Part shown: positions 11,106 to 22,797 of the stretch, one piece after another
Numbering within the stretch: position 1 is the first letter of the stretch
Layout of the letters: the number at the start of each line of letters is the position of its first letter
Assembly (NCBI GenBank): GCA_016858145.1
Contig: JAEHOE010000025.1
Location: forward strand, 310,001 to 374,000
DNA length: 64,000 nt
Direction: 5' to 3'
From: Edaphochlamys debaryana
Taxonomy: Eukaryota > Chlorophyta > Chlorophyceae > Chlamydomonadales
Notes under the pieces: model-generated
What the model was told of the DNA's origin: nothing
What the model saw: the letters and a program-made list of their open reading frames with translations, nothing else
Databases searched by the model: none
Position numbers and translations under genes: made by a program

Positions 11106-12960
11106 CACCTCCTCACAGGGGGGTTTGACGAGAACGTGGCAAGCAGCCGCATCGTATAGGTAAAGCTCCTCACAGGGGGACCCCTTGCTTCCCGTGACCT
11201 GTAATCTACTCAAGCGTTGATGGCTCTGTAATTGTGTCTCCTCCGCTAAAAGCCTGAGGCCCGTCAACCCTGGGCATTGGGCAAGCGGCCCCAATGGCCC
11301 CAACGCCCATATCCCGGCCTTAGCCATACGGACAAACTGATGGCCATCACCACAGCTGCCCACCACAGCGCAGATGACTGGAGAGAGCTAGAGACAGCCC
11401 CGTGTGGGCCACTGTTCCCCCGGACCCCAAACCCTCGAGTGCAGGCGGATGCCACCACCATAGGTAGGACACCGCAGCGGATGCCCACCAGCGCTACCCA
11501 TGTCCCACAGGGCAGGCTCTGACCCCGCAGCCATCGCAGCAGCCCAACGGGCCTCGCCTCAACAGAGTCAACGGTCGCAGCTTTGGCCTCCGGGGCCAGC
11601 GCCCCTAGCAAGACCTTGTGGTCCCCTTGGCTTCGGTGGGCCGCTCCTCGCCCCCTTCGCCGCCTCTCAGCCCAGCTGCCAGCGCCTCAACGCCCCGGCC
11701 AGCAGCTCACCGGGGCTACTGTCGCTGCTATTCCGCTTGCCGGAGCCCACACGATGGCGTCAGGCCTCCACCCCCGCCGCCCCTGCTCTTGGGCGGAGCA
11801 TTGCGGGACGGTTGAGGCTGGGCGCTGGAGTGGCCCGCGCGCCCCTGGGGAAGCCATTCAGGAAAAAGGGCTGAGCCGATTGCCACCGTAGCAGACCTTC
11901 CCCATATGTTGTCTGGGGCCCGCAGCTCAACCGCCAGAAGGGCTCAAGGTTTCTGACAGGATCCAGGCAAGACGGTGTTCACAAACACCAGCACTGTTGC
12001 GGGGCCGGCAGGAGCCAGGGTTGCCCATACATCGCAGCCACAGTCCTTGCACTGGCAAGCCGGGCTTGCCCCGAGCTTCCGAGGCCATCATCTGCGAAGG
12101 ATGAGCCGTCATTGGGTATGCCCTCCGGGGCAGTACCCGCAGGAGTGGTCAACTCGTGAGGGCCGCGGTGGTTCAGGCCGGATCGGGTACGTCTGCAAGA
12201 TGCGTTTGAGGGTGACGAGCCACGAAGGTGCGTCTGGCAGCAGCGGCTTGCGGCTTGTACAGGCATACGTGGGAGCGGGGGCGAACGGGCAGCGGGCCGT
12301 GATGGCAGTAGGACCGACCGATGGCTGGGAAGCAGGCTCTGCTCTACCGGATTGCGCTTGTCCGTGAGCGTTCGTTGTTTCCCCCGACTACCGGTAACAG
12401 CAGAGAGGCGGATAGGGTGTCCCCTCCCGCGCCGCAGCTCCCTACCATGTATGTGAGACAGGGTGCACATCGCCAACACGGGAGGATAGGCGGGCACGGC
12501 GCCGGCAGGCGCCCCAGAGAAGATGTCCGCAGAGCACAGCGCTGCGCAGCAACGGGCCGTGAGAACGGGAAGTTTCGGGAAAGGGAGGGGCCACAGAGGG
12601 GCGCCTCAAACGGAGCGTCAGCTCCACAGCAGGGGACCATAGCTGGCCCAACTGCCCTCGTGCAGTCGGGTGCAGCCAACCAGACGCACCAGTGCGAGAA
12701 CAACTCAGCGTTCATACCGGTACCCACTCCGGTCCCGCGTCCCCCAGAAGGCATAGCTCTATGCCCTTAGCCACAGCAGCAGTCCTGTGGGCCTCTTCCC
12801 GCCGGTATGCCGAAGGCGCCTCACGGCCCCGCGGCACCCTGGCACAGATGCTCTTTCATGCCTACCGTATGGGGAGGGGGACAGCTTGGCGGAGGGCGAG
12901 GGGCTTGAGAGGAGGGTGAGGGGTTGGAGAAGTGGGAAAGAGCCTGGCAGTCCGAGCTAG

Positions 12961-13790
12961 GACGAGTGCCAGCAATCGCTGGTGCTGCAAGTATCACCCA
13001 GGGTCCAGCTCAACGCCCCACGGTCCTCACGCCAGAGCAGTGCCTACGCGTCCCGCCACACGCCACACGGAGCCGAAGGAGCCTGGGGAAGGCTTGCGCT
13101 TCTTAAGTGGGGAAAGGGGCTGAACGGGGTGCGTGGATGGGGGGCGACCGGGATGGTAGGCCGAACAGCTCTACTCATCTTGCCCCAGCTGGCCACCCCA
13201 CAGCCATGACCCGTGCGCGCCCCAATACCCCTGGATGCGGCCCTCTTGCAGCGGCTCTCGCATGATCCTGCAGTGCTCCTGCGTCGGGGGGGCGGGGGGG
13301 GGGGGGGGTTGGGGGAATGGAAAGAGACTGAAGGGCTCCAGTCAACTTCCAGTCACCCCCGGCGCCGCTTATGCCTAGCTCTGCGCGTGCCGGCTTCGCG
13401 TGCGCTGAGGTAGGGCGTGCGGGCGTGGATGTTGCACGCCGGGTTTCGCCGCGCTCGCAAACGTACCTCCACCTCCGGCTACACGTACAATGTCATTACG
13501 CCTTTACGCCCAGACTCCGCCCGGAATCGCACACCAAGGAAGTCGCCAGCGAGAGACGGCGCGACCGCGAGGGCCAGTCTGGCGTGCGCGTCGAGCCCGC
13601 GTCGCAACTCGAAGTCTGAATCATATACGTTTCAATGGAATTTCACGGCGCGTAATTCGCGCTCCGGTCGCGGTCGACAGCGCCGAACCCACCAGCCGCG
13701 CGAAGCGCCCTACGCCGAGGCGCCGCACAGCTCGCTCGCGCGCCGTCTGGCCGTGGTTGCAGTTGACAGTCTGGCTGCATCAGCACCGGG
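12961..13790 (+). repeat. Direct repeat, copy 2
   Basis: Second copy of 9969-10795. It includes a 15-G run at 13294-13308 and runs without break into the promoter of the plus-strand transporter, so this copy is probably the parental arrangement. Confidence 0.85.
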
Positions 13791-14276
13791 GAACTTTGAT
13801 GCGGAATCGTTTGCCCAAAGATGCCTGCTCGTCCCAGTCGAGTACGACGACGTGTTGATGACCTCGGTGCGCCGGCCCCGGCTCAGTAGTCAGGCTCAGC
13901 CCACGACACGTAGAGCAGGGCCCACTTGACTCGGAAGCGTCTTTGGCGCTGAGAGCGACCGCTGCCCGACACAACGGAACGGGAATCGGCTGCCGCTCTC
14001 CCCAGCGCTGCCGCCATCACCCGCCCTCAGCGCACCGTGACTGCTCCGCCTTCCACCATGGCGTCCCAAGACGCCGAGCGAGCGGCGTCGCTGGACGCGC
14101 CGCCGTCCGCCCAGTCATCGATGAAGAAGGCCCAGGTTCAGCTGCTCTCCATCAACGCCGAGGAGGTGGAGGTGCACCGGAACCCCGTGATGACGTGAGA
14201 GAGGCTGCAAACACTCGCTGCCGCACTCTCGCGAAAGCGCGATGGGGGGGGAGTTGTTAGGAGTCCGAGCTCTGAC
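13724..14276 (+). repeat. Right arm of transporter promoter/exon 1 inverted repeat
   Basis: Inverted counterpart of 9381-9936, containing the proximal promoter, exon 1 and the start of intron 1 of the plus-strand transporter. Confidence 0.85.
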
Positions 14277-17147
14277 CGCGCTCGCTTCCTTGCCTCGCAG
14301 GTTCCTGCACTGGCTGGTATCGTTCATGCTCCCAGGACTCGGCATGGTACGTCTGAGTGCGTGCGTGCGGGGACTGGGGCTGCGGGCTTCAATATTGGGG
14401 CTGTCGGCGTACCAGCGCGACGTCCAAAATTGCTTGCTGGCCGCTTTCGCGCATGTGCACGCGCTGCTGCGTAGGCGACTGAGTTACATATGCCATTTGA
14501 CTATTACTTCGTCTGGTTTACGGGTTCGCCTGTGTCACCGTCATTCGCCCTAACTTGTTACCCCCTCGCTCATCGCAGTTCTGCGAGGCCTACTTCGTCT
14601 TCGCTGTCGGCAACCTGTCTGGTGAGCAGCCCGGCTGCATTGTGGAACCCCGCGTGCCAGCCGCCCACACATCCACTTCCAGCAGCCCCCCGCGGCCCTG
14701 ACACCTCCACATTCCCCCCGCCCCTCCCCTGCAGCCATCTGGAAGAAGGAGTACCCTGACTGCTGGGTAAATCACACGACCTGCAACGCAAAGCTCTCGG
14801 ATTCTATCACCTACACGCAAGTGTGCGGTATCATCTTCGGCCAAATCGTCCTCGGGTTCTTCGCTGACCGCATCGGCCGGAAATGGGGCTCCGTCGCCAC
14901 CGCCGGGACCATGGTCGTTGGTGAGTTCAGGATCAGGGTCACAAGTCTCTCGGGGACATCCTGTTGGGCGGGATCTAGGTTGCTGGCTGTGATGCTTTTG
15001 TGACCCTTCGCTCCTCCTTGCCCTACTGATCCCGCTCTCTGCCTTCCCCCTGCTCAGGTGGCATCCTGATCGTCGCATCCTCTGGCCCCACCGACCGCGC
15101 TCTGTGGGCCATGTTCACGGCCGTGCAGTTCATCTTCGGTATCGGTGTGGGCGGCGAGTACCCCGTCGCCTCCACCTCCGCCAACGAGCGCGCCGAGAGC
15201 AGCGCCAAGCTCCAGAAGCGCCGCGGAGAGACCGTGGTGCTGGTGTTCAGCATGCAGGGCGTGGGCAACCTGGTCAACACGGCGGTCATCATCGGTGGGT
15301 GGGGCGGGGTACTCAAGGGGGGCGGCAAGGGGCAGCTGAGAGGGCGCGTCAGGGCTGAGCTGTGCTCTCAGGCTTCAAGCTGTGGAATGTCTACCAGCGC
15401 AATACTATGCCAGCTTGTTCCGCAAAGCCCCCTCTGACTCCCTTCATCGCCCCCAATCCCGCTCTCCCCCTCAGCCATCATGGCCGGCTTCGGGCAGTAC
15501 AACGCTCCTTACGACAGCTACGCCCTGGAGGTGACGTGGCGCCTGTCGTACGCCATCGGCCTGATCCCGCTCATTGGCATCCTGCTGTACCGTATCTTGG
15601 GCCTCCGCGAGTCGGCTGTGTGGCAGAAGAAGCGCGAGGCCCTCAAGGCCATGTCGGGAGACCAGGGCAAGAACGTGCAGTGGCGCAAGTTCAGCCTGCT
15701 GATGTACTACTACTGGCACCGCAACCTCGGCACCGCTGCCAGCTGGTTCGTGTGGGACTTCGCCTTCTACGGCAACAAGGTGAGGCCAAGTGCCAGCCTG
15801 CATCAGCCTAAGCGGGGATGTAGGCGTTGGCAAGCTGCGCTGCCCAGGCGATGATCGAGGTCAGCTTGCTCCCGGCGCTCCCAACCAAACCGGCAGCCTG
15901 CTGACTTTCCTCACGCTCTCGCCCGCTCGCCCGCCTCCCCCCTGCCGCTGCTCGCCCCCGCAGCTCTTCCAGAGCACGTTCATCAAGATCATCAACCCCA
16001 CCGCCAGCGTCATCCAGGTGCTCGAGTGGACGCTGCTCAACTCCGCCGTGGCGCTCGTGGGCTACTACTTCGCCGCCTTCACCATTGACAAGCCCTGGAT
16101 GGGGCGCATGCGCATGCAGGTCATGGGCTTCTCCTGGATGGTGAGCAGGGACTCTTGGGTCTGGGAAGAGAGGAGGGCCCGAAGGTGAAGCAATGCATCT
16201 CAACGGCTCAACGACTGACGCGCTAACCCTACCCTTTTGCCGTCCGCAGTTTGTGCTTTTCCTGATTTGCGCCGTGCACTACGACCAGCTCATCCAGCCC
16301 AAGTGGATCCACGCTTTCCAGTTCATGTACTACTTCTCTAGCTTCTGGTGAGCGGGTTGTAAATGGGTGATGCGGTATGCGAGGCGACGAGGTTCGGTTA
16401 CGTGACGGTGTTGTATGGGGTTTTGATTGGGACGCTTTGGCTCGCCTTCAGTTAACTTCTGCTTGGACCCTTTCTGCCGGGGCTGACTCATCTTGTTCCC
16501 GGCTACTTTCCCGCCTGCTCCCAGGGGCCAGTTCGGGCCCAACGCCACCACCTGGCTCCTGCCCGCCGAGCTGGCCCCCACCGAGGTCCGCTCCATGTGC
16601 CACGGCTTCTCGGCCGCCGTGGGCAAGGCCGGCGCCCTGGTGGCGGGTGTGGTCTTCGGCCTGGTCGACAACCGCACCAAGTTCTGGATCTCGGCCTTCT
16701 GCGGCCTTGCGGGTGAGACGGGTTACACGAGCTCTCGAGATGCCTGCAAAGCTCGCCTCACTAGGACTCGACAGTGCCACGACTGTACGGGAGACTGCCC
16801 AGCGTCGCCTCGCCCATGCCTGCCCCCGGGAACCCTGCTGACACGCGCCCTACCCTCGCTGTCCTTCCACACCTCCAGGCGTCATCCTCACCATCATTAC
16901 GATTGCTGACACGACCGGCCTGGACCTGCGCGAGGGCGACCGCCGCTGGCTGGCCATCCTCGACGGACACCCCGAGGAGTACACGGGCCAGGCCATCCAC
17001 CCCCGCCACCTGTCGCTCTTCGAGCGCCTGCTCGGATACGGCAAGAACTACAAGCACGAGCACACGGATGACTACACGTCATCCGCTGAGGAGCAGGCCA
17101 TTGCGGCCGCCAAGGGCGTGGAGATGACTCCGGCGGCACCTCAATGA
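14058..17147 (+). CDS. PTA: MFS phosphate transporter, PTA/PHT1 type (complete)
   Basis: Ten exons: 14058-14194, 14301-14346, 14579-14621, 14735-14920, 15058-15294, 15475-15779, 15964-16140, 16250-16347, 16525-16712, 16879-17147; 561 residues, all phases consistent. Predicted H+-coupled phosphate symporter of the plasma membrane with about 12 membrane segments. Visible features: first segment [15 protein letters not shown] loop motif [18 protein letters not shown] block, a charged central loop (RGETVV before helix 4; [10 protein letters not shown] between helices 6 and 7), second-half signature [11 protein letters not shown] near residue 430, and a hydrophilic C-tail ending EMTPAAPQ. It pairs head to head with a near-identical paralogue. 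Substrate is inferred from family resemblance to algal PTA and plant PHT1; other small anions or glycerophosphodiesters are possible. Confidence 0.9.
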
Positions 17148-18312
17148 GGTCCGGTGGAGCTCGGGGCTGGCAGTGTGTACTCGCAGGGTGGGCTGTAAGC
17201 TTGCTCGGAGGGTACGCGCGTGTCCGCACGGAAGGGTTGAGTGACCTGACGTTTGGCCACAGCTTGGCCATGTTACCTAACGAGTTGGGGTTTGGGGAGC
17301 AAGGCACAGCATACATGGCCATGTGGGTAGGCCTTGGGGCAGGCTAAGCACCAACGCAGGAGGCGTCCGGATACTAACGGGCGGTGCTAGAACTGATTTG
17401 TTACACGTCTCGGGAACATGCGTTTATCTGTGTTTTGCGTGGGCATTCCAGCCCTATTGCGTTGACTGTGCGGTCGCATGGGAAGGGGATATAGGTTTCA
17501 AGCGGCCAGGGCAAAGGGCCAGCATGCTCGACACTCTTGGGCTATGCCATCGGGTAGTGCAGTTTCTCCCTTGGCCATGTGCCACTGATATGAATTAGTT
17601 ACAGGCTGGCAGTGCTGTCTCGCCAGTTCAGCCATTCACCGTGACGTATCCCACGGGAATCTTAACGAGTGTAGCCCGTGCAGCGTGTGTTGGGAAGATG
17701 GGGGGCATAACTGCAAACCATGGTTGCATTCTGGCCACGAAGACTGACTTTCTACGCGCTTGATGATCGGATGAGGATCACGAGACCAGAGCGTTCACCA
17801 TAGAGGGACGGTGGGTACGGCTGTTGGCGCAGCAGGGCGCGGCCCACCCAGTGATCAATGTAGACAGGATCCGAGCTGAGTCCATGTATCCGACCCTGTC
17901 GCACTCAGGGACGTCGCTCATTCGCCTCACGAGCGGCCTCGAGCAGGCAAGCACCAGCACACAGATGGTTCCCCATGGCAAGCCGACTTAAGGTGCTTCT
18001 GCCCAACAGAGTTGCCTTGCCGAGTTACCTTGCATACAATATCGGCCAACTGGCCGGAGTCACATGGGTAAGCCCATGGCCGCGACCCCCGACCCACCGC
18101 GCCTACCGACGCTGCCACTGCAAGACCTGCTCCGTTGATTTTGCTCCTTGTCCCTGTCCCCGTACCTCCTGAGCACCCGCTAACCTCTGTTCCACGCAGG
18201 CGAACCTGTAGCCGCCCATACGCCCTGCATTGCCTCAGGACTCCGGCACTCAGCCCCCGAACCCCATGCCCCTTGCAAACCACGCCTGCAGCCTGTCGCA
18301 CTCGCCTCCGCA
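17148..18312. other. Convergent intergenic region
   Basis: Holds the 3' ends of the plus-strand transporter and of the minus-strand TRAIP-like gene. A TGTAA on the minus strand (TTACA at 17599-17603) is a candidate polyadenylation signal for the latter. No gene seen; G+C is lower than in coding parts. Confidence 0.5.
17194..17198 (+). terminator. TGTAA polyadenylation signal (plus-strand transporter)
   Basis: TGTAA 47 bp after the stop codon. This would be a short 3' UTR; I see no other TGTAA nearby. Confidence 0.4.
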
Positions 18313-21300
18313 TCAGCGGGGCTTGGGCCGCAGGAAGGCGTCGATGCGCCCCGCCGCCGCCACCGCCTGGTGCTTCCGGCCCCCGCCTCCGCCGCTCCCT
18401 TTGGCCGTGGGCTTGCTTGGTGGGCCCTGGAGCGAAGAGCCAAGAACGGCAGTGGGATCCATGCAACGTGCAGCTTTGGGGCGTGGTGGGGGCGTGGGTG
18501 AGCGACTCAAAGAGCGCGGGCGTGCACCGTACAGCGGGGACATGCAGTGCGTGGCGGCCTTCCCAAGCCCAACCAGCTTGTGCAGCTACCAAAGCTCACC
18601 TTGAGTGCGTTGTGCCCAAAACTGCTGACCAAGGGGAAGCGAGTGGTGCCGCCGCGGCCGTCAGGGCCCTCCCCGATGAGGGTGGCGCCGCTGCGTCCAG
18701 CGGGTGGTTGAGCGGGCGCCTGGGGTTGTTGAAATGGCAGGGCGCGAGACCGGAAAGGGCGGCGTCAGAGGCTCATACGGGGGGCGGGCCAGGAAGCCAA
18801 CCAGCCGGTGTGGGCTCACCCGGCCAGCGAAGGACGGCGCCGGCCCCGATCCGCCGAAGGGCCTCCGTGCCGCAGGGGCTGACCGCGCCGCCGTTCCCGT
18901 CGAGGTGGAGGCGGTGGCCCCTGCTGCTGCCCCAGCCATGGCGGGCGCACCAGCGCGGCCGGGACCGGGGCCGCCTTGCCCTCGGAATAGCCCCAGGCTT
19001 CGGGGCAGCGCTGGAACGAGCTCGTCCGCATCGTCCAGGACGAGCTCCACGTCATCTTGCTCGGCCGCTCCCTCTCCGCCTCCTCCTCCCAGCCCGCTGC
19101 TCCCTGTCCCACCGGATACGCCAGCGCCGGCGTCAGCGGTCTGACCGAGCTCGCCCTCGTCTGCCTCCTCGGCAGCCTCTGTGGGCTCCTCCTCCTCGGC
19201 TCCCCTTGATCCGAAGCCCTGGCCGCTGCGACGCGCCTGGCCGCTGGGCCCCGCTTCCTCGCCCTCTCCGTCCGACAGCATCGTCGCCAGCAGTGCCTCC
19301 AGGCCGCCGTCCTCCTCTCCCTCCTCCTCCTCCTCCACCCCCGCCTCCTCGTCCTCGCCCTCGTCAACAGCTGGCTGCTGAGCCCGTGCGGGGCGCGACT
19401 GCAGGCTAGAAGGGTCAGGCCGCGGTCGCCCGGGGCCCGAGTCGAGCCCGCCGTTGGCTGCCTGCCCGGCGCCTGGCTTGGCGGCGGCGGCAGCAGCAAG
19501 CCGGCTGCCGGAGGGGGTCGCGGGCGGTGGGGTGCTCGCCGGCCTGCCCTGTGCCACGCGCCCCAGCTTGTTCTGCGGGGATAGGCCGCAATAGGGAAGG
19601 CAAGGATATCAGAGTGGCGCAGGGAAGGCTGCTAATCTGCCATGCGCGACTTCCCCGGTGCGGCCACCTCCCGCCTGCCGCGCACCTCCAGAGTTGCAAC
19701 CTCCCGCCGCATGTTGTCCCGCTGCTGCGTGACGGCCTGCGGGGTGGAGGATGGGTTGCTTAGGAAGCAGCATGGGGGCTGTTGATGCAGCCCGACCCTA
19801 ATGGCTTTGAGAAAGCCAGCGGCTCCTGGGTCAGTCCGTCGCACCGGTGCACATCACATCCTTGTCTCCGAACCGCCCAAGACGTCCCGTCCCCCGCGCA
19901 TGCCTTTCGCCAGCCCTGGGCCCCACCTGCCAACCCTGGCCTCCGCACCCCAGCGCCCCACGGCTCCGCCCCTACCCGCAGCTTGCCCTCCCACTCCAAG
20001 CGTGTAGCCGCCACCCGCGCCTCGGCCTCCGTAGCGGCTTTGGCCCGCTCCGCCTGCAGCGCCGCCACCTCCTCATGCGCGCGCCGCAGCTCGTCCACCT
20101 GGGGCGTGGCGGCGGTGGTGGTGTGGTGGTTGGGGTGGTGTGGCCAGGTCGCCAGTGAAGGGGGGCGGGAGGATCAAAGAGCGTGGGCGGGAGGCAGTGC
20201 GGGGAGCGGGGCCATGGCGTGGGGAGCAGTGTGGGAATCCACGAAGTCGCGGGTGGAAGGGATAACGGACCAGAAACACCACCCGAGCCGGCGAGGCCTG
20301 CGCCGCCCTTCCCCCGCCGCACCTTGAGCGAGTAGACCAGCTGCCAGTCCTCCTGCGGGGAGCGAGGAGCGGGAGGGGAGGGGCAGGGGCGGTGAAGCAC
20401 CCGTCAAGCCGACTGAGCTTCCTGCACCCCGACTTGTCCCACAACCCCCGACCCACATGGGCCAGTTCCTTCGCTCACGCGGGGGCCTCGTCCTCGGCCC
20501 TGCCCAGCCCCACCTTGTGCTCCCCGAGCAGCTCGGCCAGCTGTTGCGGCTGCGGCGCCGCCGATCCGCCCTTCTGTGTGCGCGAGATGGCCAGCTCCCG
20601 CCGCAGCCGCATCAACGTCTGCCCCTCCTCGAACAGCTGCGTTTTCGCCGCATCCTGGGGCGGGAGAAAGAGCACGCAGGTTGGCGTGTCTAGGAGCAGG
20701 CGCGAGTAGCACAGGCGGAGGCTGCGTGTGAGGCGAAGCAGCAACTGCTGGGAGCTTGGGGGTTAGGGGGGGATGGTGCCCACGGTACCCCACCCACCAG
20801 CTCTCTGCGTACGCCGTGGAGCGCCCGCTGCAGCCGCGCCGCCTCGTCCCGCTGCTCCCGCTCCGCTGTCTCCAAACGGGCCCGCTCGTCCCCGGCCCTG
20901 GGGTTAGGGGGCGAGGAGCGACGGAACCGCGTGACAGAGAGCCGCGTGAGGCCGTGTAGCAAGCACCTTCCTGCCGGTACCGGCAAGCATGGTGGCGCTG
21001 CTGTTGGGCCTACCCCTTCGAAGCCCATGCCCCGTACAGCGCCATTCATGCCCAATCCCGACCCTTCGCCTTCCTCCCCGGCCTGCATCGCCCCCTACCC
21101 CGCCGACCGCACTCGCCTGGCCAGAGCCACGACGTGCTCCCGCTCCGCCGAGGCCAGCCGCACCTTGCGCCGCTCCGCCTTCTCCTGCGTACACCCCGGG
21201 CGGCGCAGAGGCGCCGCGGCAGCGGGTGGGATGAGGGGCGGCCAAGAGACACGAAGCGGCACCCCTGCGTGCATGGCGCTTGGCCGGAGGTGCGCAGCTC

Positions 21301-22117
21301 GACGCCGGCCCACCGCAAGCGCTCCCCTCCAGCCGAGTCAAGACCACGTCCTTCTGCAAGCTGCACGCGCCCCACCTGCGCTGCCTGCAGCTCCGCCGCC
21401 TGCCGCTCCAGGTCCGCCTCTAGCGACGCCACCTGCTGCCGCTCCTGGCTCAGCGCTTCACGGAGGGACCGCTCGCGCTGCTCCGCCGCCGCCAGCGCCG
21501 CCGCAACGGCCGCGTCCAGAGCCGCCCCTGCCCCCTGCGAGCCCCCCCGCTGGCCGCGCAGCAGCGGGGAGAGGGAGGCCGCGGCCCCGCCGCCACGGGA
21601 GCGCTGCAGGTGGAAAAGCTTGATGGGCTTCCCGGTCTTGCAGGGGCACTGCAACTGCGCCGCGCCGTCCCTCGCGCGGGTGCTGGTGGGTTTGGCGGGG
21701 CACTGCGGGGCAGATGGGTGGAACACGATGTGGGTCGGCGATGTGGGATGTGAATCGGCGATGAAGACTATAATGCTGAACTACAGCACTGCGGCGGGCC
21801 ACCAGGCTTTGCCGCCGGGCTTTTGGCACTACGCCACGGGAGCTGTGCCGCTGTGCGGTACCCATGTTGATACCGCAACACGCCCACCAGGCCGTCCCTG
21901 CCCGCTAGCAAGTAGGCCCCCCTGTCAGCGGTTGTGGGGCGCTTCACCCCAGAGCTCTCACCCTGCATACTGGGCACTCTTTCTTCCGAGCTAGGGCCTG
22001 GTCAAGGCAGGGCTCGTGGAACAGGTGCCCGCATATGAGCGAGGTGAAGCCTCCCTCGGTCACTTCCCCATAGCAGATTGGGCACTGGAGCTCGAGCAGG
22101 TCTCCCCCGTCGTTCAT
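18313..22117 (-). CDS. TRAIP: TRAIP-like RING-type E3 ubiquitin ligase
   Basis: Eleven exons (minus): 22117-21962, 21702-21376, 21184-21117, 20897-20798, 20654-20514, 20352-20323, 20098-19976, 19736-19686, 19572-18820, 18719-18600, 18426-18313; 660 residues. Residues 12-50 form a RING-H2 finger (CPICYGEVTE.., CGHLFHEPC, CPVCR). A short block GKPIKLFHLQR follows, at the place where TRAIP has its conserved stretch after the RING. A long coiled coil rich in Glu/Arg/Ala fills residues ~90-330, and an acidic, low-complexity region follows. The C-terminus has EGPDGRGGTTRF, like the TRAIP DGxGG block, then GRIDAFLRPKPR, like its terminal PCNA-interacting box. TRAIP ubiquitinates stalled replisomes and acts in DNA repair in the nucleus. 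Intron 3 uses a GC donor. Confidence 0.82.
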
Positions 22118-22797
22118 GACTTATGCTGTTGCGGGGCGTCAACGTGGGGAGCAGGGGGAAGGCGAGCTCTGGGCGAGGCCGGTGAGAGGGGCCCCCCGCC
22201 CTTCATGGATGTCCGCGGCGCGGCCCCAGCCCCTCTCCCCACCTCGCACAGAAGATGAGACCCACCGTACCACTACCGCAAGATGTGACCAACGACCTAG
22301 CGCGGGCCTGAGCAGGCTTGCGCCGGAGGCCCAGCTGTCGCAGGCTGCAGCCGGCGGCGTTGTGCGAGCCTGGTGTCCCTAGCATTCTTCTGATAAACGT
22401 AGCATGCAGCAGGTCTTGTTGCTCATGTTTTCGCTCAAAGGTCTTTGAGGGGGTGCAGAATGAACGCAGGAAAATTCAGGAACTGTGAACAGGGCCCTGA
22501 TCAGGGCAGGCAACCGTTCTGTGGTGAACTGCATCTAGAGAGCGTCCCACTGATGTTGACTTGGGTGGGCGAGCGCGTTGTGTGTCGTCGCGAACCGGTT
22601 ACGGTAGCCCATCGGCACAGCGCGCTGGTCAGTGGATGCCGCTTGTGCGCCACTTCTCTTGCGTAGCTCATACCGAGACAGCACAAGTCACAAAAGGTCC
22701 TCCCGAGACCACTTGCTTGCATTCACCGACGCAAGCTCAGCCCCCTCTCGACAGCACGAAGAGCCGCAACCTCAGTTCTGTAGCACCGTCACAACAA
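22118..22797. promoter_or_regulatory. Divergent promoter region, TRAIP-like and methyltransferase genes
   Basis: Separates two divergent start codons by 680 bp. It must contain both promoters. No TATA box or repeat stands out. An in-frame upstream ATG at 22636 could extend the methyltransferase. Confidence 0.5.

Larger units (their letters stand above)
9599..14057. promoter_or_regulatory. Divergent promoter region between two transporter genes
   Basis: About 4.46 kb separates the two start codons. It holds the arms of the inverted repeat, an 830-bp direct repeat in two copies, two G-homopolymer tracts and a unique middle part (10800-12960). The longest open frame, 10152-11159, crosses the G-tract and a repeat border and has no conserved motif, so I do not call a gene. 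Phosphate-responsive control would be expected from the gene family, but I could not place a specific motif. Confidence 0.6.

Noticed and set aside
10152..11159. 335-codon open frame in the transporter intergenic region
   Set aside because: It spans a G-homopolymer, crosses the direct-repeat border and is not kept in the second repeat copy. The translation is Arg/Ser-rich without motifs.
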